DNA of 64,000 bases, taken from Paenibacillus tundrae. Lineage in GTDB: Bacteria; Bacillota; Bacilli; Paenibacillales; Paenibacillaceae. The stretch lies in NCBI RefSeq assembly GCF_036884255.1, contig NZ_CP145605.1:3906001-3970000 (forward strand). The letters are read 5' to 3'. This document shows positions 17,271-26,830 of the stretch, piece by piece; position 1 is the stretch's first letter; every line of letters starts with the position of its first letter. The notes under the pieces were generated by a model. The model was not told the DNA's origin and did no database searches. It saw nothing but the letters and a program-made list of their open reading frames with translations. A program made the position numbers and the translations under genes.

Positions 17271-19400
17271 TTACATCACCCGTTTAAATAGCTTTTCCAG
17301 ATCATAAGTTGAAAATGAAACTACAATCGGTCTACCATGTGGACAAGTGTAAGGTTGCCTGCACGAACCCAACCGCTGAATCAAGACTTCCGCTTCCTGA
17401 TTGGTCAGCTTTTGATTCGCCTTAATGGAAGCCTTACACGAACACATAATTGAAGCAGCTTCTCTCATTTTCGCCACATCAATGCTTCGCTCACTAAGCA
17501 CCCATTCAGACATTTCCTCAATGATGTCCTTCTCATCCCCTTTAGGAAACCAAAAAGGATGCGAGCGTACTCGAAAAGTCTGTCCGCCAAAGTGCTCTAA
17601 ATAAACACCTGCCTGTTCAAACCAGGCTAATCTTGTTTTCAGCTTTTCCGTCTCCGATGGCGTAAACTCAAGTGTTATTGGTAACAACAACTCCTGTGAA
17701 GCTGTTGCTGGATTGCCAAATTTCTCATAATAATACTCGTAATTCACTCGTTCATGTGCAGCGTGTTGATCGATCAGATAGAGTCCATCTTCGTTCTGCG
17801 CAATGAGATACGTGCCATGATGCTGTCCAATCAGACTAAGATCGGGGAATGCAGGCATCGACGCATTGGATTGGATGGCAGACGCCAGTTTCGCCGTATC
17901 CGGCAGACTGGAGCCCTTCCAGCTCCGTTCTCCCTTTGCAGTGTTACTTGGACTGTAGGATGAACGTGATTCTCTAACAGAATAATCTGTAGAGCGATGT
18001 TGATTCACAGATGATTTATCATGTTGTAACGGTTGTGAATTAGCACGTTTCGGACTCAACGAAGCAAATGGATCATATGAAGCTTCATGTTCAGGTGGTG
18101 CCTCAGGCAATGGTGCCAACTGATTTACGAGTTCAGTAGCCTCGCCAGGTTGAACATCAGCAGGAGCATCTAGATCATCCTCCTCTGAAGGAAGGATTGA
18201 CCCCGAGATATGCTTTGAACCGATCTCCGATCCTTTGCCTGATCCATGCTTCAATTCGTTTTCTGGTGCATCACCTGCGGTTGGTTGTCCTTTATGCCCT
18301 TCAGAATCTCCATATTCCTTAACCGGCCCTCTTGGAAAAAGGAACTGTTCCTGAATAAATGAGCTATCATCTCCACGTCTGATCTGTTGCTTCTTGACCT
18401 GGGGAATAAGAACTTCCTGTCGCAATATACCACGCACCGTCGCTTCCACAAATTCGTATAACTCAGCTTCTTTGCTGAAGCGTACCTCAAGCTTCGCTGG
18501 ATGCACGTTCACATCCACTAGTGATGGATGCATCTCAAGTTGAATAACGACGAGTGGGAAACGATTAATGGGTAGTAAGGTATGGTAGGCCTTAAGAATC
18601 GCCTGATTGAGACCATAATTTCGAATAAAGCGACCATTCACTATCGTTGACATCCCACCACGATTAGCACGAGTCCACTCCGGCAGACTGATTAATCCAC
18701 TCATGCGATAGTCTAGATTCTCACCTTCAATCGGTAACATCGCCTTGGCTGCACTCGTTCCATAGATGGCGGCAACGACCTGCAGCAGATCCCCATTACC
18801 TAACGTTTGCAACAACACGTTGGCATTATGCCGCAGTGTAAATGAGATATGAGGATGAGACATCGCCATACGATATAACACGTCTGAAATATGCCCCAAT
18901 TCAGTCTGAATGGTTTTCATATATTTTAATCTCGCCGGTGTGTTATAAAATAACTCCTTCACAATAAACTCCGTGCCTTGTGGTGATGTCGCATCCTCAT
19001 GTGAAGTAAGCTTACCACCCTCAATGATGATGCGCCGTCCTCGACCGTCATCCCCACTGGCTGTCAATACATCAACCTTAGAAACTGCCGCTATACTTGG
19101 TAAAGCCTCGCCGCGGAACCCTAGGCTGGTAATCTGAAATAGATCACGCCCATGGGTAATTTTGCTCGTAGCATGACGGTAAAAGGCAGTCTCTAGATCA
19201 TCAGGTTCTATGCCTGACCCATTATCCTTGACGCGAATGCTAAGAAGTCCACCTTCCTCTACTGCAACCTCAATTTTGGTAGCTCCAGCATCCACCGCAT
19301 TCTCTAGCAACTCTTTCACCACAGATGCAGGGCGCTCAACAACCTCACCTGCTGCTATCTGGTTGGCAATATGTTCGTCTAGTACATGTATTTTCGCCAC
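17271..19400 (-). CDS. mutL: DNA mismatch repair protein MutL
   Basis: A 709-aa MutL. The N-terminal GHKL ATPase (about 1-330) shows AAGEVVERPASVVKELLENA in outline, with GFRGEALPSI and the QGTEF loop. A long polar linker (about 350-500) follows. The C-terminal endonuclease domain has the metal-binding DQHAAHERVNYE motif plus ACKASIKA and CPHGRP, so this is the nicking form used by bacteria lacking MutH. The start codon is GTG 19400 with AGGGGAG upstream. It follows mutS with 22 bp between them. Confidence 0.97.
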   Translation of the reverse strand: MAKIHVLDEHIANQIAAGEVVERPASVVKELLENAVDAGATKIEVAVEEGGLLSIRVKDNGSGIEPDDLETAFYRHATSKITHGRDLFQITSLGFRGEALPSIAAVSKVDVLTASGDDGRGRRIIIEGGKLTSHEDATSPQGTEFIVKELFYNTPARLKYMKTIQTELGHISDVLYRMAMSHPHISFTLRHNANVLLQTLGNGDLLQVVAAIYGTSAAKAMLPIEGENLDYRMSGLISLPEWTRANRGGMSTIVNGRFIRNYGLNQAILKAYHTLLPINRFPLVVIQLEMHPSLVDVNVHPAKLEVRFSKEAELYEFVEATVRGILRQEVLIPQVKKQQIRRGDDSSFIQEQFLFPRGPVKEYGDSEGHKGQPTAGDAPENELKHGSGKGSEIGSKHISGSILPSEEDDLDAPADVQPGEATELVNQLAPLPEAPPEHEASYDPFASLSPKRANSQPLQHDKSSVNQHRSTDYSVRESRSSYSPSNTAKGERSWKGSSLPDTAKLASAIQSNASMPAFPDLSLIGQHHGTYLIAQNEDGLYLIDQHAAHERVNYEYYYEKFGNPATASQELLLPITLEFTPSETEKLKTRLAWFEQAGVYLEHFGGQTFRVRSHPFWFPKGDEKDIIEEMSEWVLSERSIDVAKMREAASIMCSCKASIKANQKLTNQEAEVLIQRLGSCRQPYTCPHGRPIVVSFSTYDLEKLFKRVM

Positions 19401-19422
19401 AGGTTTCTCCCCTCCCGTATTC

Positions 19423-22215
19423 TCAGGATAACTGCTGCGCCTTTAATTTGAGTTCATTCAATACTTGCATTGCCTGAAGTGGTGTCATATTCATCACATC
19501 AATGTCTTTCATATGGTGAATGAATTCCTTCGTCGATTGATCCATCTCCTGGATAACTGGAGCCTGAGTTGCACTCGGTTCTTCGTCCCCGAAAATAGAC
19601 AGTTGCACAACTTCAGGAGACTTATGACTAGATTGCCCCTTATTGCCTTTTCTGATCTCCTGCTCGGTTCGTTGATTAGACTGCTCGATAGGTTCGTTTG
19701 GCTCCAAAGATACGTTTTCCTCACGGATGATCGAAGAAGCATCGATCAGTGATGTGTCCTCCCTGGAGAAAACTTCACGCTCACTGAGCTTGACTACAGT
19801 CTCACTCCCTACGGCCACCTGGGCGGCAGCATGCTCGAACCCATGAAGCAATCCATTGGCTCGCTCGATAATGCTATCCGGCAATCCTGCCAAACGTGCG
19901 CAATAGATTCCGTAGCTGCTGCTTGCCGCACCAGCAATGAGCTTACGCAAGAAATTGACTTTGTCGCCACTTTCTTGAACAGCCATGGAGTAGTTCGCCA
20001 GCTTGCCTAAACTCTCCTCCAGATGAGCAAGTTCATGGAAGTGTGTTGACACAAGTGCCTTACATCCAATCACGTCATGTACATATTCAATAACGGATTG
20101 GGCAATGGCCATACCTTCGCTCGTGGATGTGCCTCGTCCCAACTCGTCAATAATAATCAAACTCCGTGGTGTAGCTTTTTCGGTCATAACCTGAATATCA
20201 GCCATTTCCACCATGAACGTACTCTGACCACCGATCAGATCATCGGCAGCACCAATTCGAGTGAAAATCCGATCCATAATCGGTACTTCTGCCTGTCCAG
20301 CAGGAACGAAGCAACCAATCTGCGCTAGAATCGATATGAGTGCCACCTGTCTCATATACGTACTCTTACCAGCCATATTAGGGCCAGTGATTAACAGAAT
20401 CCGAGCTTCATCCTTCTTCATTGCAGTTTGATTGGCGATAAACGCCCCATCTCGCATAACAGCCTCAACCACAGGATGTCGCCCTTGCTCAACAACAAGA
20501 TTGTATCCATCCGTGATTGTAGGCTTAACGAAACTACGTTCAGCACTGATCGCTGCAAACGATTGATACACATCAATCTCTGCGACCTGTTCAGCCAGCT
20601 TCTGCAATCTGGCAATTTCTAAGTTCAGCTTGTCTCGAAGTTCCGTAAATAGAGCATACTCAATATCAACCATTTTATCCTGTGCTTCAAGGATTAAGGT
20701 TTCTTTCTCTTTCAATTCTGGCGTGATATAACGCTCCGCATTAGCAAGAGTCTGTTTCCGCTCATAACGTCCCTCTGGAAGGGCAGCCAGATTCGATTTG
20801 GTAATTTCAATATAATAGCCAAATACCTTGTTATATCCGATTTTAAGTGAACGAATGCCGGTAGCCTCACGCTCTCTCGCTTCCAATTCCGCAATCCATT
20901 GCTTGCCATTCACAGAAGCTTCTCGTAGCTCGTCCAGCCGTTCATGATATCCTGCTCGAATTAATCCACCGTCTCGCACGGATACGGGTGGCTCATCCAC
21001 AATTGCCTGCCCGATGATATCACGCAGATCCTCACAGTTGTCCATCACCTGCGCAATTTGTTGAAGGGTAGCAGACGATGAATCTGCACAGTGCTGGCGC
21101 AAGCGAGGTACTTTGTACAGCGATTGCTTCAGTGCATTCAGATCTCGTCCGTTGGCATTGCCAAATGCAATTCGCCCGACTAAACGCTCTAGATCATAGA
21201 TATCCTTGAGCTCCGCACGAAGGTCTTCACGTAAAATAAACTGATTATATAGCGTATCAACCGCTTCAAGACGCTCATTAATTTTGCCTTTTTGCAGCAA
21301 TGGCTTATCAACCCATCTACGTAACATACGTGCACCCATCGACGTTTCCGTTCGATCTAACAGCCACAGCAATGAACCTTTTTTGGATCGTTCCCGTACC
21401 GTTTCAACCAGCTCCAGATTACGTCTAGTGAACGGATCAAGGATCATGTAATGTTCTGGCTCATACGTCGAGATTTGAGTAAGCTGACCAAGAGAACGCT
21501 TCTGCGTTTCACTTAGATAAGAGAAGAGGCGTGCAATACATTCTTGGCGCTCTGGCTCCAGCCGAGCCCATACCGCTTCACCGAATTGCTGACGCACCAG
21601 ATCTCCCTTGCTCTTCACCCATGGCGTATATACCACCGGTCGACCTATCGGTGACGATTGGGCTGCAACGACATCGAGCAAGGCAGCATCCCCCACAAAT
21701 TCCGAGGGTTCGTAGATACCGATCTCGTCCTTAAGCCACTCTGCAGAATACGGAACGGATGTGACATACAACTCTCCTGTGGACAAGTCACACGCCGCCA
21801 AAGCCAGTGTATTGGCATTTCCCGTTAAACAAACCATATAGTTATTCGATTTGTCTCCGAGGGTTTTACCTTCCATAACTGTACCAGGAGTAATGACACG
21901 CACAATCTCACGGCGAACCATTCCTTTTGTTACCGTCGGATCTTCCATTTGTTCACAGATCGCTACTTTATATCCTTTTTCAATCAAACGCTGTATGTAA
22001 TTGTCAGCCGAATGATAAGGTACGCCACACATCGGAATTTTATCTTCTGTACCGCCATTACGCGCGGTTAATGTTATTTCAAGCTCACGAGCTGCATTGA
22101 TTGCATCATCGAAGAACATTTCATAGAAATCACCTAATCTAAAAAAAAGAAAAGCATCCTGTGCTTCAGCTTTAACTTGCAAGTATTGTTGAATCATTGG
22201 CGTATACTGAGCCAT
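19423..22215 (-). CDS. mutS: DNA mismatch repair protein MutS
   Basis: A 930-aa MutS. The mismatch-binding N-terminus has the wedge motif FRLGDFYEMF (about 25-34). The ATPase has Walker A ITGPNMAGKSTYM, Walker B LIIIDELGRGTST and the STHFHEL switch. The final ~100 residues contain a polar linker and a short helical tail ending LQAMQVLNELKLKAQQ, the part used for tetramer or clamp contacts in relatives. ATG 22215 follows GGAGG by 6 nt; the upstream 23 in-frame residues are not family-like. Confidence 0.97.
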   Translation of the reverse strand: MAQYTPMIQQYLQVKAEAQDAFLFFRLGDFYEMFFDDAINAARELEITLTARNGGTEDKIPMCGVPYHSADNYIQRLIEKGYKVAICEQMEDPTVTKGMVRREIVRVITPGTVMEGKTLGDKSNNYMVCLTGNANTLALAACDLSTGELYVTSVPYSAEWLKDEIGIYEPSEFVGDAALLDVVAAQSSPIGRPVVYTPWVKSKGDLVRQQFGEAVWARLEPERQECIARLFSYLSETQKRSLGQLTQISTYEPEHYMILDPFTRRNLELVETVRERSKKGSLLWLLDRTETSMGARMLRRWVDKPLLQKGKINERLEAVDTLYNQFILREDLRAELKDIYDLERLVGRIAFGNANGRDLNALKQSLYKVPRLRQHCADSSSATLQQIAQVMDNCEDLRDIIGQAIVDEPPVSVRDGGLIRAGYHERLDELREASVNGKQWIAELEAREREATGIRSLKIGYNKVFGYYIEITKSNLAALPEGRYERKQTLANAERYITPELKEKETLILEAQDKMVDIEYALFTELRDKLNLEIARLQKLAEQVAEIDVYQSFAAISAERSFVKPTITDGYNLVVEQGRHPVVEAVMRDGAFIANQTAMKKDEARILLITGPNMAGKSTYMRQVALISILAQIGCFVPAGQAEVPIMDRIFTRIGAADDLIGGQSTFMVEMADIQVMTEKATPRSLIIIDELGRGTSTSEGMAIAQSVIEYVHDVIGCKALVSTHFHELAHLEESLGKLANYSMAVQESGDKVNFLRKLIAGAASSSYGIYCARLAGLPDSIIERANGLLHGFEHAAAQVAVGSETVVKLSEREVFSREDTSLIDASSIIREENVSLEPNEPIEQSNQRTEQEIRKGNKGQSSHKSPEVVQLSIFGDEEPSATQAPVIQEMDQSTKEFIHHMKDIDVMNMTPLQAMQVLNELKLKAQQLS

Positions 22216-22314
22216 GAATATCCTCCATCCGTTTGCTTTTACTGTCAGGGTAGCATCAATCCTTACAGCGCGTTCTTTTGGCACATTTTTGAACGCCCCC
22301 TATAAGGAACAATA

Positions 22315-22346
22315 AGGCGGTAAAGCATCTAATCATGCCTCCGCCT
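22315..22346 (-). terminator. Possible terminator after the amidoligase gene
   Basis: AGGCGG...CCGCCT inverted repeat with CAT/ATG pairing inside and TTATTGTT following on the minus strand. It lies about 100 bp past the stop, just before mutS. Confidence 0.4.
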
Positions 22347-22445
22347 CGTGTTATGGCTTGCGCCATTTCCCTGCAGGTTGCTTGCCTGCCTATCTTCCGT
22401 AGCTATATCCAAACCTGATCGAATCTTATTATAACAAAAAAGTAT

Positions 22446-23702
22446 TCATTCTTCATGACTTGCTCGAATATTCCAGAGTTTGCGTATATCCCGACTCTCA
22501 TCCCATGTGTTGCCCTCTCTCAACTGACGGATGAGAGGCGCTGCGTATCGTTCTACCTTGTCGTATCCGGATAGCCTTGTCAGGTCATCCAGAAGCGTAG
22601 GAATATACCTCTGCATCACATCCCGATCCCCCTCGTAAAAAGCCGTGTGAACAGGAGCTTGAGCCAAGGGGCGCTGACGTAGATACAAAAAGTTACCTGC
22701 GATGAGACGGGCTAGCGCAACGACCCCTTTGGCAACTAACGGAGACACCAAGAAGCTTGGAAGTGTGCGGTACTCGAATCCACCGTAGGACTTTACGCGA
22801 AAATCCCCAAGAACGCCGTAGCGCGGGCGTCTCCCATCTCCCCGAGGATCCTGTAGAAAGGCAAGCGGCAGCGCCAAGTAATTATCCAGAGCGCGTAACA
22901 AATGACCGCTTAGCGTAACCCCACTGAAGTGGATATGCCCGCCAAGTGGCAGACCTCGCTGTGGCATCCCTCCTGCCTGCCATATCAATGAGTGATCCGT
23001 TATGCTGCGTGAGGCTAGGTTAAAGGCTCGAAGCAAATGGGTGAGCAATTCACGTGGCTCGGCGCTTGGAGACGGACGCAACTCCGCGACAGGATAGATC
23101 CGTCGACCACCGATTGTCACCGAATCACACCCAGCAAGCCCTGAGCGCTCTAGAAACCGGGAGGCAGGAACGATTTTGGATTCAGGCATCTGTACAAGCA
23201 AGAATTCCGGATCCATCCCAAGCACCGGAATGACCTGATGACGACGTTCTTCATCCAGCGTTGTCTGAAGCTCGTTCCAACCTGCACGATACAGTGTTGT
23301 CAGATCCGTCATTCCTTTCCATGGCCGGGGATCAATTGAGATTACCGCACAGCCAGTCTTACCTGAGGCCTCGAGCCTTACAGAGCCATGATCTAATCCA
23401 AGCGTATACAATGTTTTGACCGCTAGTCTTTCAATCCGTTTGAACAGCGTTGATGCTGCGTCACGATCAAGCACACTTTCCTGCGAACTGTTCATACCAC
23501 TTGTATCTCTTCGTTTGATTCTAATAGCCTGAAGACAGCATACCTCCACCTCATAACGAACGCGCAGTCCAGACTTAAGCCTCAGCTTTTCCTGTGATGA
23601 AGCCACTTCAATGCCTACTTGCTCCAGCCGCCTGATTCGTTCACCAGAGGGCATCCCTTGGTATCTCCTTACTGCCTCCTCCGCTTCCTCCATCACATTC
23701 AT
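22446..23702 (-). CDS. Putative amidoligase (COOH-NH2 ligase type 2 family)
   Basis: A 418-aa protein. Residues from about 165 on match the amidoligase_2 family of glutamine-synthetase-fold ATP-dependent ligases: MDPEFLLV, the acidic AELRPSPSAEP, GGHIHFSG with two likely metal-binding His, and YGVLGDFRVKSYGGFEYRTLP. Such enzymes join a carboxylate to an amine, often on peptides or cell-wall material. The N-terminal ~150 residues are not recognised. The gene lies between cotE and mutS, next to a spore-coat gene. ATG 23702 follows GGGAGGGG closely. The substrate is unknown; a spore-related role is only a guess from context. Confidence 0.8.
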   Translation of the reverse strand: MNVMEEAEEAVRRYQGMPSGERIRRLEQVGIEVASSQEKLRLKSGLRVRYEVEVCCLQAIRIKRRDTSGMNSSQESVLDRDAASTLFKRIERLAVKTLYTLGLDHGSVRLEASGKTGCAVISIDPRPWKGMTDLTTLYRAGWNELQTTLDEERRHQVIPVLGMDPEFLLVQMPESKIVPASRFLERSGLAGCDSVTIGGRRIYPVAELRPSPSAEPRELLTHLLRAFNLASRSITDHSLIWQAGGMPQRGLPLGGHIHFSGVTLSGHLLRALDNYLALPLAFLQDPRGDGRRPRYGVLGDFRVKSYGGFEYRTLPSFLVSPLVAKGVVALARLIAGNFLYLRQRPLAQAPVHTAFYEGDRDVMQRYIPTLLDDLTRLSGYDKVERYAAPLIRQLREGNTWDESRDIRKLWNIRASHEE

Positions 23703-23821
23703 CCTTTCCCCTCCCTTCATCTGGTTTTACGAAAATTTTAATCGCATCAAATAGTACATTACATTCAACGTTTACCTCACATCGCCTAATCTCTTTCTGC
23801 CTTCCATAATAAAATAAAAAA

Positions 23822-23841
23822 AAGAGGGCTTACGCCCTCTT
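23822..23841 (-). terminator. cotE terminator
   Basis: AGAGGGC / GCCCTCT with loop GTAA, followed on the minus strand by eight T. Confidence 0.9.
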
Positions 23842-23897
23842 CGTTGCCGCTTCCGGCGCATATGATACCTTAAAGTTGAACAACAGGTACGATGAAC

Positions 23898-24458
23898 TTA
23901 CAGCTCATCGTCCAGCAGATCGGGATCGAGATCATCATAATCTCCATCGCTGCTGCCGTAGTCGTAGTCCTTATCCTCATAATCTCCACAACCATCCGTG
24001 CACACTTTCACACAAACCTTAGTTTCAGCTACCAGTTCAACAGCGAATTCCCGTTCCACCCGGATAATTACGCTGCCTCCACCTGCTGATACTGTGGCTT
24101 CCACACAACTTGGTTCCTGCGTTGATTCCGCAGATACCTCTACCGTGGAAGCCCGGTGCTTTGGATCCAGGTAAGACAGAGGCACATGTTCTACATACGA
24201 CACCGTTTCTTTGGCTACATCCGTCTGCGAGTTTTTGTCATAGGAATACCAAATGTTGATATCGTAAGTACCAATAACTTCAATCCCATCTCCCGCTGAT
24301 ACGGCTTCATATTGGTGGTTGATAATCCAAGCCCCCAAAATACTGGTCGGACCATTTGGCGGAGTCACGGTATGTGTTACGGTAGAGAACTTACGACCTT
24401 TGCCGCAGATCGCCTTCGTGATGATCTCTCTACATTGATGTTTATGACTCAATGACAT
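23898..24458 (-). CDS. cotE: Outer spore coat morphogenetic protein CotE
   Basis: A 186-aa CotE. The family core is clear: CREIITKAICGKGRKFS, SILGAWIINHQYEA, EVIGTYDINIWYSYD and EREFAVELVAETKV. CotE forms a ring around the forespore and recruits outer-coat proteins. The acidic tail common to CotE is present (SDGDYDDLDPDLLDDEL), but it is preceded here by a Cys- and Tyr-rich stretch, CVKVCTDGCGDYEDKDYDYG, unlike Bacillus CotE. GGAGGAGG lies about 7 nt before ATG 24458. It is near mutS as in Bacillus. Confidence 0.93.
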   Translation of the reverse strand: MSLSHKHQCREIITKAICGKGRKFSTVTHTVTPPNGPTSILGAWIINHQYEAVSAGDGIEVIGTYDINIWYSYDKNSQTDVAKETVSYVEHVPLSYLDPKHRASTVEVSAESTQEPSCVEATVSAGGGSVIIRVEREFAVELVAETKVCVKVCTDGCGDYEDKDYDYGSSDGDYDDLDPDLLDDEL

Positions 24459-24533
24459 CTTTAAACCTCCTCCATACAATCATTCACTACAAGTGTATGC
24501 AGGGCATCCGTCTAGGGTGACAACTATTTTCTA

Positions 24534-25511
24534 TTATTCATTTGTAGATTGAGAACGATCCGAAATCGGTGACGGCGCTTTGTCCTTCTTCGCGATCTTA
24601 AGATACAGCGCGAGTTCGCGGCATAGCTGGAGAATTGCAGAACGAATCTCGAATTCTTCCCTTGTATCTGGCAGCTCCATACGTCTGAATTCTTCTTGTA
24701 CATCTGCAAGAAGTTTTTCGGTTCGTCCAGTGTATGACTCTGTCAGTACATCCTGACTAAGCTGATCGAACAGCTCTGAGACCATCTCGGCATGAGGCAT
24801 CTTCTGATATATCTGAGATACAAGATGCATCATATGCTGAATCGAATCCAGCTGCGTTTTCCGCATGTAGAAATATACGCTCCATTCCTCATTAGGATGG
24901 ATCACTTGATTTTCGAGTGAGCGCTTCGCTGCTTCAATACCACCGAGAACGGCTTTATCTGCTTCAATAAGCTCTTTACCTGCCCATACTTCATTCGGAT
25001 TACGCAGTGTAGCTGCAAATTCTTTGAAAATGACTGAGAACAGTTCATCGATTCTTTTACGAATACGTAACATCTGCGGGTCTGCAGCAGGCATATAAGC
25101 CAGATTTACGATCATGGCAGAACCCAGACCAATTAATAGCAACGCGACTTGCACCAAGATAATGTGTACATCCATTTCTCCACCGCTGAATACACGGAAC
25201 ACCACGACAGACCCTGTCACAATGCCTTCTTTAAACCCGGCTCGAACAATGACCGGAAATGCAATTAATATGTATACCGCCAACACCCAATAATGAAAAC
25301 CGAGAAAATGAAAAAGCACACTGGCAAACAGTAGCCCCACGACTGACGCGAAGAAACGCGCTGATATTGTACGGATACTTTTTTTTCTGGTTACATCCAC
25401 ACCTAGGATGGCAAGCAATCCTGCCGATGTCGGACCAGGTAGTCCGCACCAATCCGCAATCAGTACAGCCATTAGTGCTGCGATTGCGGTTTTTATTACC
25501 CTAAAGCCCAT
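24534..25511 (-). CDS. Aromatic acid exporter family / FUSC-like membrane protein (YqjA-like)
   Basis: A 325-aa membrane protein. The first ~150 residues hold four to six hydrophobic segments beginning VIKTAIAALMAVLIADWCGL; GPTSAGLLAILGVDVTRKKS is typical of the aromatic acid exporter (ArAE) family. The C-terminal half is soluble and helical (DELFSVIFKEFAA..., likely cytoplasmic coiled segments) and ends in a charged tail. Members are believed to export aromatic acids or similar compounds. The real substrate is unknown. It seems to be a single gene behind a 480-bp non-coding stretch. Confidence 0.8.
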   Translation of the reverse strand: MGFRVIKTAIAALMAVLIADWCGLPGPTSAGLLAILGVDVTRKKSIRTISARFFASVVGLLFASVLFHFLGFHYWVLAVYILIAFPVIVRAGFKEGIVTGSVVVFRVFSGGEMDVHIILVQVALLLIGLGSAMIVNLAYMPAADPQMLRIRKRIDELFSVIFKEFAATLRNPNEVWAGKELIEADKAVLGGIEAAKRSLENQVIHPNEEWSVYFYMRKTQLDSIQHMMHLVSQIYQKMPHAEMVSELFDQLSQDVLTESYTGRTEKLLADVQEEFRRMELPDTREEFEIRSAILQLCRELALYLKIAKKDKAPSPISDRSQSTNE

Positions 25512-25990
25512 TTAACATTCCATCTCCTCTAAGCTGAAAAAAATTCATAGCCAGCTCGTCTCCCTCCGGAATTCAACGCTTTGCACGCTTGTCTGCTGGT
25601 ACGCGTTCAATCCTCTGATACAACAGATCCCACCGATGGTATGCATAACGCTACAAACGATAATGCTAGTATTACACAACTTGCAGCAATCCATTGCTCT
25701 TCCATATCAAAAACAAGGAATGATGTATGGTAAGGTTATGATTGAAATGACAAACGACATCAACCGACATGCACAGGCATGCCGGTCATAACAATGCGCC
25801 CCCAAGAGGACGCTGGCTAATCCATGCGACGGAACCATCAGGCTCTCTATTTCAATCGTCATCTGTATTCCCGACTGCGCGGAATATCGTAATTGTATGG
25901 TACTTGATTTTGTCTGTTCGGGCAACGTGACACCTCTTGTGAAATTGTATACATATCATTTCATAGGCCAAAAATCCTTTTTTAGCGGCA
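25512..25990. other. Intergenic stretch of ~480 bp
   Basis: No convincing gene. A 72-codon frame on the minus strand (25707-25925) has no ribosome site and unusual composition. A 10-bp hairpin (ACCGACATGC / GCATGCCGGT, loop ACAG) lies at about 25762-25785 without a T run. Confidence 0.5.
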
Positions 25991-26830
25991 CTATAATGAT
26001 CTGCGTCCTGCTATTAATTTACGTTCAACATATACCACCAGTTGGTACATGGCAGTGGCGACAACAGCAATAATTAATAAGCTGGAGAGTACCAACGTGA
26101 AATTAAACACCTGGAATCCATAGATAATTAGATAACCTAGACCCTGTTTTGCAACCAAAAATTCACCTACGATTACACCAACCCATGCCATACCAACATT
26201 TACTTTGAGCGTAGACACGATGGCAGGAAACGACGCAGGCAGAACAACTTTCTTGAAAACTTCAGTACGATCCCCACCAAATGTGCGAATTACTTTAATA
26301 TAATTACGATCCACCTCATTAAAGCTGTTGTACACTACAAGCGTCGTAATAATGACTGTAATGGATAACGTCGTCATCACGATGGCTGTAAAGCCAGCAC
26401 CAAACATCACAATAAAAATTGGACCCAGCGCTACCTTCGGCATACTGTTGAACACAACCATATACGGATCAAGCACCTTGCAGAGAAAAGGAGACCACCA
26501 GATCAGGACAGCAAGTAATGTTCCTACGAGTGTCCCCAGCAAAAAACCGACTGCCGTCTCCCCTACAGTAACCCCAACATGCACCCAGATTTCCCCACTC
26601 GCAACATCCTTGCCGATTTGACTGAATATTTTACTCGGATAACTAAACAGCAATACATCAATCCAACGCATCCTTCCAGCAAGTTCCCATAAAAGAAACA
26701 TACCTACCAGCAGGGATAACTGTACCGCAAGCACCTGACGACGCCATCTCGCTACCTGCTGAATGTGGTTTTGATATAACTCTTTCATCCAGACCTCGCG
26801 GTTTTCCTGCTTTCGTTTTGCCTGATTCAC
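25991..26830 (-). CDS. ABC transporter permease, nitrate/sulfonate/taurine-type
   Basis: A 279-aa permease with about six membrane segments and the EAA-type loop for contact with the ATPase around SFNEVDRNYIKVIRTFGGDRTEVFKKVVLPAS (in outline). It resembles SsuC/TauC/ThiX-type importers of sulfonates, nitrate or thiamine precursors. The GTG start at 26830 overlaps the ATPase stop as GTGA, so translation is coupled. It is the last gene of a three-gene operon. Confidence 0.92.
   Translation of the reverse strand: MNQAKRKQENREVWMKELYQNHIQQVARWRRQVLAVQLSLLVGMFLLWELAGRMRWIDVLLFSYPSKIFSQIGKDVASGEIWVHVGVTVGETAVGFLLGTLVGTLLAVLIWWSPFLCKVLDPYMVVFNSMPKVALGPIFIVMFGAGFTAIVMTTLSITVIITTLVVYNSFNEVDRNYIKVIRTFGGDRTEVFKKVVLPASFPAIVSTLKVNVGMAWVGVIVGEFLVAKQGLGYLIIYGFQVFNFTLVLSSLLIIAVVATAMYQLVVYVERKLIAGRRSL

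Noticed and set aside
25707..25925. 72-codon minus-strand frame upstream of the aromatic acid exporter gene
   Set aside because: No ribosome site, odd Cys/His-rich C-terminus and no family resemblance.
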